In this document: piece by piece, positions 1-4,614 of the stretch
How positions within the stretch are numbered: position 1 is the first letter of the stretch
How the letters are laid out: each line of letters begins with the position of its first letter
From: Candidatus Zixiibacteriota bacterium
GTDB taxonomy: Bacteria; Zixibacteria; MSB-5A5; GN15; PGXB01
Direction: 5' to 3'
Length of the DNA: 5,585 nt
Assembly (NCBI GenBank): GCA_024230695.1
Contig: JAAERC010000353.1
Span: 1 to 5,585 of the forward strand
Position numbers and translations under genes: made by a program
Notes under the pieces: generated by a model
The model's database searches: none
Told to the model about the DNA's origin: nothing
Seen by the model: the letters and a program-made list of their open reading frames with translations, nothing else

Positions 1-1
1 A

Positions 2-136
2 CTGGTTTACAGTATTGATAATGATAAATATTTGACAGCTGGAAATATATTAGTTCTCGATAAAGACACAAAATTAAAATCTGTCGATGCGTCAGATATA
101 AATGGCGGTATGCTTCAATCAATTATTAAAAAGTAA
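2..136 (+). CDS. C-terminal end of an unrecognised protein (partial)
   Basis: An open frame enters from the left edge and runs 44 codons to a TAA at 134-136. The visible peptide starts LVYSIDNDKYLTAG and ends NGGMLQSIIKK. It is polar and lysine/aspartate-rich, with no membrane segment and no motif I recognise. The alternation of short hydrophobic stretches (NILVLD) with charged turns would suit a small beta-rich domain, but this is a weak impression. The start and most of the protein lie outside the window, so the family cannot be named. No clear terminator follows; instead a run of small hairpins begins immediately after the stop. It shares the strand of the receptor gene at 765 but is separated from it by more than 600 bases, so common transcription is unlikely. 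Confidence 0.6.
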   Translation: MVYSIDNDKYLTAGNILVLDKDTKLKSVDASDINGGMLQSIIKK

Positions 137-295
137 TGGGTTACCCACAACTTGGTTGCCACATATCTTTATGCGTGGAGTTAGAAATTCCCACCCCTAA
201 AGATGCGGGGCCAACACACAAATTCAATACTACATCAATGTTGTTTCATCCTCTGTATCTTGTTTATGAAAGCAAAAATACAGAAACCCAAAATT

Positions 296-322
296 ACAAA
301 TTTACTACAACGAATCCGTACC
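296..322 (+). repeat. Left arm of inverted repeat (ACAAATTTACTAC ... GTACC)
   Basis: ACAAATTTACTAC (296-308) is the exact reverse complement of GTAGTAAATTTGT at 602-614. Nine nucleotides further on, GTACC (318-322) matches GGTAC at 589-593, which sits eight nucleotides from the other arm. GAAACCCA at 283-290 also has an inverted counterpart at 629-636, at a different spacing. Together these suggest decayed terminal inverted repeats of an element of about 320 bp. I see no target-site duplication and no transposase, so if it is an element it is a non-autonomous remnant. Confidence 0.45.
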
Positions 323-376
323 AACACATCGTGTTGTAAAAACCTCGTTTTGACAAACAGCTATTAGCTGGTCACG

Positions 377-430
377 ACCCATTTTGCTGTAATTACATGG
401 AGGTGATTAGATTATGAGGATTTTTGGAGA
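377..430 (+). repeat. Direct repeat, copy 1 (17-nt identical core)
   Basis: The 17-nt core ACCCATTTTGCTGTAAT (377-393) recurs exactly at 520-536. Similarity continues beyond the core in both copies: ATG, then AGGT, then ATTATG and a T-run follow in the same order with a few substitutions and small gaps. The whole unit is therefore about 50-55 nt. The two copies flank the 20-bp palindrome at 451-470. Divergence outside the core suggests an old duplication or two remnants of one repeat family. No coding function is apparent. Confidence 0.65.
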
Positions 431-450
431 ATATGGTAAATCTAGCATAG

Positions 451-470
451 ATTCCCGCGTACGCGGGAAT
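451..470. repeat. Perfect 20-bp palindrome, REP-like ATTCCCGCG...CGCGGGAAT
   Basis: The sequence ATTCCCGCGT/ACGCGGGAAT is identical to its reverse complement. It is strikingly GC-rich compared with its AT-rich surroundings. Elements of the form ATTCCCGC...GCGGGAAT, often continued by GAC as here, are widespread dispersed repeats in bacterial genomes. Read in the minus direction it gives the peptide SFPRTRESM, a familiar artefact of spurious ORFs across such repeats. A mobile, REP/MITE-like origin is inferred from this resemblance. It could also form a cruciform or an RNA hairpin. Only one copy is present in this window. Confidence 0.7.
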
Positions 471-519
471 GACGTTAGAGGGTGAATATTGGGACAACAA
501 ACAATAATCGGGAAAGCAA

Positions 520-575
520 ACCCATTTTGCTGTAATGGAATGAAAGGTATAATATTATGGAGAATTTTTATAGTC
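520..575 (+). repeat. Direct repeat, copy 2 (17-nt identical core)
   Basis: This is the second copy of the unit at 377-430, in the same orientation and offset by 143 nt. The core at 520-536 is identical to that of copy 1. The following ~38 nt align with copy 1 with small gaps, sharing ATTATG and a T-run. It lies just left of the right arm of the inverted repeat (589-614), so the repeats of this region are interleaved rather than one simple array. Confidence 0.65.
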
Positions 576-588
576 GTTTCGCGTTCTC

Positions 589-614
589 GGTACAAATATT
601 AGTAGTAAATTTGT
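589..614 (-). repeat. Right arm of inverted repeat (GGTAC ... GTAGTAAATTTGT)
   Basis: This is the partner of 296-322 in the opposite orientation: a 13-nt exact arm (602-614) plus a 5-nt matching block (589-593) at almost the same spacing. The interval between the arms contains both copies of the 17-nt direct repeat and the 20-bp palindrome. The match is longer than expected by chance over this distance, although the AT-rich composition of the 13-mer reduces its weight. Confidence 0.45.
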
Positions 615-753
615 CGAAACCACTTTTCTGGGTTTCCATTTTCAAAAACTTTTTTATATATCTCTGACAAGTTAAATAAATAAAAATATTCTGGTAAACT
701 TAAATGTATTTTGGTTGTCTTATAAATATAAATAAAGAGAATATTTATTGACA

Positions 754-759
754 GAGGAG
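754..759 (+). promoter_or_regulatory. Ribosome binding site deciding the GTG start of the receptor gene
   Basis: GAGGAG stands five nucleotides before GTG at 765. No ATG in this frame offers a comparable site nearby. Starting here gives a complete signal peptide with a positively charged n-region, so GTG 765 is preferred over any internal start. Confidence 0.75.
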
Positions 760-764
760 CGACA

Positions 765-3212
765 GTGAATAGAGACAACAATAAAAAATCAATCTACAAA
801 ATAATTACGTTAGCTTTATTTCTTATAATTATCAGTAATACAACTTATAGTCAACCTCGTCCAGAGGGCGGGAAAATGGGTGGTTCGATATCGGGACAAG
901 TTATTGATTCATCACTAAACAAACCAATTGAATATGCCACAATAATACTTTTCAGTAATCGTAACAGTTCACAGGTAACAGGTACAAGCACCGATGAAAG
1001 TGGTAATTTTGAATTGACGCCGATTCGTCCCGGACGGTACTTCATGCAAATCAGTTTTCTGGGTTATGAACTAAAAAAAATAAATGAAATCGCTATTTCA
1101 AGAGATAGCAGAATAATCGATCTGGGGAAAATCCTACTAAATCAATCAACACAAAGAATCGACGGTATCAGAGTCGAATCAGAAAAACCGGCGATGGAAT
1201 ATAAGATCGACAAAAAGGTTATCAATGTCGAAAAACATTATACCGCCGCCGCTGGGACAGCTGTTGATGTTTTGGAAAACACACCATCGGTAACAGTTGA
1301 TTTTGACGGAAATGTCGAACTTCGCGGTTCAACAAGTTTTACCGTTCTCATTGATGGTCGTCCAAGTATCCTTGACCCCAACGATGCTCTTGAACAGATC
1401 CCGGCCAGCGCGATTGAGAATATCGAAATCATCACTAATCCATCGGCAAAATATGACCCTGATGGCACATCGGGAATAATCAATATTATTACAAAAAAGA
1501 ATAAGTTGAATGGAACCAGCGCGATTGTTAACGCAAGCGGAGGATTTGATCATAATTACGGCGGCGATTTTATTATTAATCACAAAACTAAAACTTATAA
1601 TGCATATATCAATGTTGACTACAACAAACGATCCCGGCCCGGCACAATGACCGAGGACAATTGGACAATATCCAATGATACCACATTTTATGTTCTTTCT
1701 GACGGTATTGCCAAACGCGCCATGACCGGTTTTGGATTAAAAGGTGGTATCGATTTTGATTTAACATCACAAGATAATATTGGCCTTGGTTTCAGATATG
1801 GTGAACGAAAAAGAACAGGTGGTTCATCTTTTTATCATACCGAATGGAACGGCATCGATAATATTCAAACCGATTATTTAAGTCTTAGCGATGCAAAACG
1901 ATCGGGTCATTTTTATGCTATGAATATGAATTTTTTGCACAAATTCACTAAGAAAAATCATGAGTTGTCCGGTCAGGTCATTTACAGTTATCGTGATATG
2001 GAAGAAGAAGATATAAGTGAGGTTTTGGAAACGAATGGAACAGTTGTTTCCGGTCAAATAAATGAGGGTAACGGACCGGCCACACGCTGGCGGTTTAAAC
2101 TTGATTATGTATTGCCAATAAAGGAAAAACAAAAACTGGAGCTGGGGTACCAAAGCCGACTCAGGGATTCTGATGATAATAGTCGGCCGTTTGAATACAA
2201 TGATATAACCGGAGTATACGAGGCTTTCCCCGAATATAATACCGCCGCCAAATATAAACGTAATATTCATTCGTTGTACGCCTTGATGAATAGTGAATCG
2301 GGCAATCTGGGTTTTCAGGCGGGTCTCAGAGGTGAATATACCTACCGTAATATTGAAATAAATGATGGTTCTCAGACATTCAATATTGATCGCTGGGATT
2401 ATTTTCCAACAGTTCATTTTTCATATAGAATCAATGAAAACCAACAAATATCTACTAGTTATGCCCGGAAAATCAAACGACCGCGGGGACGATGGTTGGA
2501 GCCTTTTGAAACCCGGTTTGATGCTTATAATATTCGAGTCGGAAACCCGGATTTGAAACCGGAATATATTGATTCTTATGAACTTGGTTTTCAAAAATCC
2601 ATCGGGCGTAATATGATATCGGCTGAGCTTTATTATCGAGTGACTCATAATAAGGTTGATTTTATTCGTTCAGTTTATGCCGAAAATGTTACTATTAATT
2701 CAATCGAAAATGTTGGGACTGATTATTCACTCGGAACCGAACTGATGATAAATATTACACCACTCAAATTCTGGGATATGAATCTTACAGGAAATCTGTT
2801 TCACTACAAGGTCGATGGTTCATTAAACGACCAGGATTTTTCAAATGATAATTATTCATGGAATGCTCGTTTGAACAATACCTTTAAATTTAGTCAAAAA
2901 ACACGATTGCAGATCAATGGTCGATACAGAAGTGAATCGGTAACATCGCAGGGAACCCGCAAAGGATTTGCGACTGCTGACCTGGCCTTGAAACATGATT
3001 TTGTAAGCAAAGTTTTTTCGGCGACTTTTCAGGTAAATGATATTTTCAGCAGCGGCCAGCATGAGTCGATTTCGCAAGGGACGGATTTTTATAGGTACAG
3101 TTTGCGTGAACACAAATCGCCATCGGTAAAACTTAATTTTAGCTACAATTTTAATAATCTCAAACAAAAACGCGAACGCAATGATGAGGACCTGGGTGAA
3201 GATGATTTTTAG
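765..3212 (+). CDS. TonB-dependent-receptor-like outer-membrane beta-barrel protein with N-terminal carboxypeptidase-regulatory-like domain
   Basis: This 815-residue protein is likely an outer-membrane channel/receptor for a ligand that cannot be named from sequence. It starts at GTG 765, five nucleotides after GAGGAG (754-759). That start gives a clean signal peptide: a lysine-rich n-region, a hydrophobic core ITLALFLIIIS, and likely cleavage after TYS at residue 29. Residues ~43-125 form a carboxypeptidase-regulatory-like beta-sandwich (GQVIDSSLNKPIEYATI, then ESGNFELTPIRPGRY and the SFLGYE motif). Residues ~145-246 form the plug (VDVLENTPSVTVDFDGNVELRG, VLIDGRPS, IPASAIENIEIITNPSAKYDPDG, GIINIITKK). 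The rest is the barrel, rich in alternating aromatic strands. It ends with PSVKLNFSYNF followed by a charged tail LKQKRERNDEDLGEDDF. I see no clear TonB box, as is common in this 'outer membrane beta-barrel family protein' group. A TAG-TAA tandem stop ends the gene. No SusD-like or inner-membrane partner adjoins it, so the substrate is unknown. Confidence 0.93.
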   Translation: MNRDNNKKSIYKIITLALFLIIISNTTYSQPRPEGGKMGGSISGQVIDSSLNKPIEYATIILFSNRNSSQVTGTSTDESGNFELTPIRPGRYFMQISFLGYELKKINEIAISRDSRIIDLGKILLNQSTQRIDGIRVESEKPAMEYKIDKKVINVEKHYTAAAGTAVDVLENTPSVTVDFDGNVELRGSTSFTVLIDGRPSILDPNDALEQIPASAIENIEIITNPSAKYDPDGTSGIINIITKKNKLNGTSAIVNASGGFDHNYGGDFIINHKTKTYNAYINVDYNKRSRPGTMTEDNWTISNDTTFYVLSDGIAKRAMTGFGLKGGIDFDLTSQDNIGLGFRYGERKRTGGSSFYHTEWNGIDNIQTDYLSLSDAKRSGHFYAMNMNFLHKFTKKNHELSGQVIYSYRDMEEEDISEVLETNGTVVSGQINEGNGPATRWRFKLDYVLPIKEKQKLELGYQSRLRDSDDNSRPFEYNDITGVYEAFPEYNTAAKYKRNIHSLYALMNSESGNLGFQAGLRGEYTYRNIEINDGSQTFNIDRWDYFPTVHFSYRINENQQISTSYARKIKRPRGRWLEPFETRFDAYNIRVGNPDLKPEYIDSYELGFQKSIGRNMISAELYYRVTHNKVDFIRSVYAENVTINSIENVGTDYSLGTELMINITPLKFWDMNLTGNLFHYKVDGSLNDQDFSNDNYSWNARLNNTFKFSQKTRLQINGRYRSESVTSQGTRKGFATADLALKHDFVSKVFSATFQVNDIFSSGQHESISQGTDFYRYSLREHKSPSVKLNFSYNFNNLKQKRERNDEDLGEDDF

Positions 3213-3223
3213 TAAAACGCTTC

Positions 3224-3255
3224 AAAAAAAAGGGGTAGATGTTTATATCTACCCC
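3224..3255 (-). terminator. Strong intrinsic terminator closing the minus-strand cassette
   Basis: Read on the minus strand, GGGGTAGAT (3255-3247) pairs perfectly with ATCTACCCC (3240-3232) across a six-nucleotide loop. It is followed at once by eight T residues (3231-3224). A 9-bp stem with four terminal G-C pairs and a T8 tract is a textbook Rho-independent terminator. It would end transcription of the DUF2089 / SHOCT-like / small-ORF series. On the plus strand the same hairpin lies 19 nt after the receptor stop but lacks a following T-run, so at best it weakly helps end receptor transcripts. Only 11 nt separate the T-tract from the receptor stop codon. Confidence 0.9.
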
Positions 3256-3289
3256 AGATGGCACAACTGCGACCTTATCGGATCATCTT

Positions 3290-3382
3290 TTAGCCAATCA
3301 TAAAGATACTTCGATGAAACATCAGCCAATAAGGATCATCTGCCCCCAGACCCGACATAACTAAACAATCATAACCTGACAT
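3290..3382 (-). CDS. Candidate small protein of 30 residues (unrecognised)
   Basis: An ATG at 3382 opens a 30-codon frame ending in TAA (3292-3290). The support is its ribosome binding site, a perfect AGGAGG seven nucleotides upstream, as strong as any in the window. Its position also fits: 38 nt after the stop of the SHOCT-like gene on the same strand, and before the strong terminator at 3224-3255. The peptide begins MSGYDCLVMSGL, continues through an acidic turn (ADDP, residues 14-17), and ends in an aromatic and methionine-rich stretch YWLMFHRSIFMIG. It has one cysteine (residue 6) and no obvious signal peptide. The hydrophobic end is too short for a confident membrane helix. I recognise no family. 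Alternatives are a leader or decoy ORF, a frameshifted longer ORF (a second frame stays open to 3249), or part of a 3' UTR-derived RNA. Existence of the frame and site is directly seen; expression is inferred. Confidence 0.5.
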   Translation of the reverse strand: MSGYDCLVMSGLGADDPYWLMFHRSIFMIG

Positions 3383-3389
3383 AAACCAA

Positions 3390-3395
3390 CCTCCT
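3390..3395 (-). promoter_or_regulatory. Consensus Shine-Dalgarno AGGAGG for the small ORF
   Basis: The minus strand reads AGATAGGAGGTTGGTTTATG, placing AGGAGG seven nucleotides before the ATG at 3382. This is full complementarity to the anti-Shine-Dalgarno core at ideal spacing, and it is the main reason for calling the 30-codon gene. Confidence 0.65.
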
Positions 3396-3399
3396 ATCT

Positions 3400-3416
3400 T
3401 TCTGTTATTCACAGAA
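3400..3416 (-). other. Small intergenic hairpin TTCTGT-GAATA-ACAGAA
   Basis: A perfect 6-bp inverted repeat with a five-nucleotide loop sits between the stop of the SHOCT-like gene (3421-3423) and the AGGAGG of the small ORF (3390-3395), four nucleotides before that site. It has no T-run and is not a terminator. It could act as a processing or stability element, or insulate translation of the small ORF from the upstream gene. That role is inference; the stem is only 6 bp and AT-rich. Confidence 0.4.
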
Positions 3417-3420
3417 TGTA

Positions 3421-3891
3421 TCATTCACAAAATATCTTGACCTTTTCATCGTCATCGTCAACGTCGATACACATCGAACCAAGCCCGGTAACGATCTCAT
3501 CGAGCGATTTGGAATCAAGATTGTTTACATCAATATCTATTCCTTCGGCACTCAATTTGTCATTGATCTTATCCCGCGCTTTTCCGGGAACAATTGAAGT
3601 TAACTTCACACCTGCCCGAAGTAACATCATCGGGATTCTAATATTTACTTTTTCATCTTTTCCGTTTTTCTTTGAGTCCACCATTATCCGCAAGAATTTT
3701 GGCTTCTTTGCTTTGGTGCCGGACTCATCAGTCTCGGAATTCGAAAATCCAACATTGATATCTGTCTGCTTTGGTTTCGGCTCTTCCCGTTTCTTTTGCT
3801 CATCAATCGCATCGAGTAGTTCCTCGGCTTCATCGGCGGTTATTTTTCCCTCGCCAAGCATTGCCAGTATTCGTCGTCTTTCTTCACTCAT
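3421..3891 (-). CDS. SHOCT-like domain protein, partner of the DUF2089-family gene
   Basis: This 156-residue, probably cytoplasmic protein has no signal peptide. Residues 3-30 (EERRRILAMLGEGKITADEAEELLDAID) form a short two-helix SHOCT-like module of the kind found at the N-terminus of YvlB/LiaX-type proteins and the C-terminus of DUF2089 proteins. A charged, disordered-looking linker follows (31-64). A conserved-looking C-terminal domain (65-156) contains KFLRIMVDS, KVNIRIPMMLLRAG, PGKARDKINDKL and a final acidic CIDVDDDDEKVKIFCE. The IRIP...LLRAG and terminal KVxIFCE pattern matches what I recall from this uncharacterised family. ATG at 3891 is supported by GGAGGG (3900-3905) eight nucleotides upstream. 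The gene lies 32 nt downstream of the DUF2089-family gene on the same strand, so the two are almost certainly cotranscribed. A regulatory or scaffold role through helix pairing with the partner is inferred; no enzymatic motif is present. Confidence 0.85.
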   Translation of the reverse strand: MSEERRRILAMLGEGKITADEAEELLDAIDEQKKREEPKPKQTDINVGFSNSETDESGTKAKKPKFLRIMVDSKKNGKDEKVNIRIPMMLLRAGVKLTSIVPGKARDKINDKLSAEGIDIDVNNLDSKSLDEIVTGLGSMCIDVDDDDEKVKIFCE

Positions 3892-3923
3892 TTTTTTGAC
3901 CCTCCAAATTTTTCTATTTTTTG

Positions 3924-4418
3924 TTATTTATTTTCTTTTTTATTTTTGCCGCTTTTCAAGATCTCCAATGCTTCTTTGGCCGATGTCATCCCGCTTTCGA
4001 GCCGGTCAAGGATATCACTGACATCTTGTCCTTGCTCTTTTTCCAGTTCAATCGGTTTGGTTGGTGTCGCCAATGTGGCCAGTTTTGCCAACCCAGCCGG
4101 TTCCGCCAATTTAGCCAGCTCGATATTTTGCACTTCAACAAAATCAAGCTGGTCACCGATTTTATTCAGTCGGCTTTTTATGGTCGGATAGCTGACTCCA
4201 AATAACCGCTCCATCTCTTTGATAGATCCGTGCGATTGAACAAAGGCAGCGGCGAAGATCTGGTCCTCCATCGTCAACTGGGCCAGAGGCGGTAATTCGA
4301 ATGAACCCTCGATTGCAATATCTTTGTTGGTCAATCTCACACGTTCAACCACAATCGGTTCATCACCAGTCAATTTTGTTAATTCCTGCCAGTCTTTTGC
4401 CAGATAATCTTTGTTCAT
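3924..4418 (-). CDS. DUF2089-family putative transcriptional regulator lacking the zinc ribbon
   Basis: This 164-residue protein carries the DUF2089 core. EGSFELPPLAQLTMEDQIFAAAFVQ (37-61) precedes a predicted helix-turn-helix (64-88: GSIKEMERLFGVSYPTIKSRLNKI). In typical members an N-terminal zinc ribbon with CxxC pairs comes before GxFELPxLAxL. Here the aligned region (residues ~18-38, GDEPIVVERVRLTNKDIAIEG) has no cysteine, and the whole protein has none, so it cannot bind zinc in the usual way. Residues 99-131 are a linker rich in alanine, leucine and lysine (AKLAEPAGLAKLATLA). Residues 134-155 (DILDRLESGMTSAKEALEILK) form a SHOCT-like helix pair similar to the N-terminus of the next gene's product. 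ATG at 4418 is preceded by GGAGGA (4423-4428), and its AAAATTTGGAGG context also occurs before the SHOCT-like gene. DNA binding is inferred from the HTH; the target is unknown but may include its own palindromic promoter region. Confidence 0.85.
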   Translation of the reverse strand: MNKDYLAKDWQELTKLTGDEPIVVERVRLTNKDIAIEGSFELPPLAQLTMEDQIFAAAFVQSHGSIKEMERLFGVSYPTIKSRLNKIGDQLDFVEVQNIELAKLAEPAGLAKLATLATPTKPIELEKEQGQDVSDILDRLESGMTSAKEALEILKSGKNKKENK

Positions 4419-4483
4419 TTATTCCTCCAAATTTTATTTCTATCTTAACTTCTTTAATTAATATACGACAAAATATTAATAAA

Positions 4484-4530
4484 GTTATATTTTTTATAAC
4501 TTTTTTAATCTTTTTTTCAATATTATTGAA
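4484..4530 (-). promoter_or_regulatory. Putative promoter with two operator-like palindromes for the DUF2089 operon
   Basis: On the minus strand TTGAAA (4520-4515) and TATAAA (4498-4493) are 16 nt apart, a plausible -35/-10 pair that would start transcription about 70 nt before the ATG at 4418. Two perfect inverted repeats coincide with it. TTCAATA-T-TATTGAA (4516-4530) overlaps the -35 box, and GTTATA-N5-TATAAC (4484-4500) covers the -10 box. Their centres are 31 bp apart, close to three helical turns. Operator function, perhaps autoregulation by the HTH protein encoded just downstream, is inference. The AT-rich composition makes chance matches possible. Confidence 0.35.
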
Positions 4531-4589
4531 TAATATAAAGAAATATGATGATTTTATGAAGAATAATTATAATTAAGGAAATTATCACA

Positions 4590-4609
4590 CAACGCCCGAA
4601 ATGGCGTTG
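4590..4609 (-). terminator. Hairpin after ispG, possible weak terminator
   Basis: On the minus strand CAACGCC-ATTTCG-GGCGTTG forms a perfect 7-bp GC-rich stem starting five nucleotides after the ispG stop (4615-4617). What follows (TGTGATAATTTCCTTAATT) is AT-rich but is not a clean T-tract. It may be an imperfect intrinsic terminator or a 3'-end stabilising hairpin. It supports, without proving, that ispG and the DUF2089 cassette are separate transcription units. Confidence 0.45.
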
Positions 4610-4614
4610 ATCAG

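Larger units (their letters stand above)
137..764. other. Gene-free, repeat-rich intergenic region
   Basis: I see no convincing gene here. The short open frames on both strands lack ribosome binding sites and protein-like composition, and one is simply a translation through a palindromic repeat. The segment holds small inverted repeats just after the upstream stop (TGGGTTACCCA at 137-147, an imperfect stem at 159-178, and CCCC/GGGG arms at 194-210). Further on are CAACAC-ATC-GTGTTG (322-336), CAGCTATTAGCTG (358-370), a 17-nt direct repeat, a 20-bp palindrome and a 13-nt inverted repeat, listed separately. The last ~120 bases (about 640-764) are very AT-rich and should hold the receptor promoter. 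A TATAAA at 721-726 is a possible -10 box, but no good -35 box stands at the right distance. Confidence 0.7.
4419..4614 (-). other. AT-rich intergenic region between ispG and the DUF2089-family gene
   Basis: These 196 nt separate two minus-strand genes and hold no gene. On the ispG side is a hairpin (4590-4609). In the middle are two palindromes overlapping a possible promoter (4484-4530). On the other side is the ribosome binding site of the DUF2089-family gene. The segment is very AT-rich, as expected for a promoter, which also makes chance palindromes and -10-like boxes more likely. Confidence 0.7.

Noticed and set aside
136..339. 67-codon plus-strand frame whose ATG overlaps the stop of the first gene
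   Set aside because: The overlapping ATG looks like translational coupling, but there is no Shine-Dalgarno. The composition (scattered prolines, histidines and threonines, no domain-like pattern) is not protein-like, and the frame runs across several small inverted repeats.
407..595. 62-codon minus-strand frame
   Set aside because: It includes SFPRTRESM, the recognisable mistranslation of an ATTCCCGCG...CGCGGGAAT repeat, and otherwise lies in repeat-rich DNA with no ribosome binding site.
1878..2417. 179-codon minus-strand frame inside the receptor gene
   Set aside because: It lies wholly antisense to a well-supported barrel-coding region, has no ribosome binding site and no domain-like features.
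3407..3428. GTGAAT duplicated 16 nt apart around the end of the SHOCT-like gene, so that a Phe-Cys-Glu-stop reading appears twice in different frames
   Set aside because: The match is only 6-8 nt in AT-rich DNA, and part of it is explained by the hairpin at 3400-3416. It is too short to claim a duplication.
3416..4021. 201-codon plus-strand frame rich in serine and phenylalanine
   Set aside because: It is antisense to the SHOCT-like and DUF2089-family genes. Its Ser/Phe richness is the usual shadow of lysine/glutamate/aspartate codons on the other strand.
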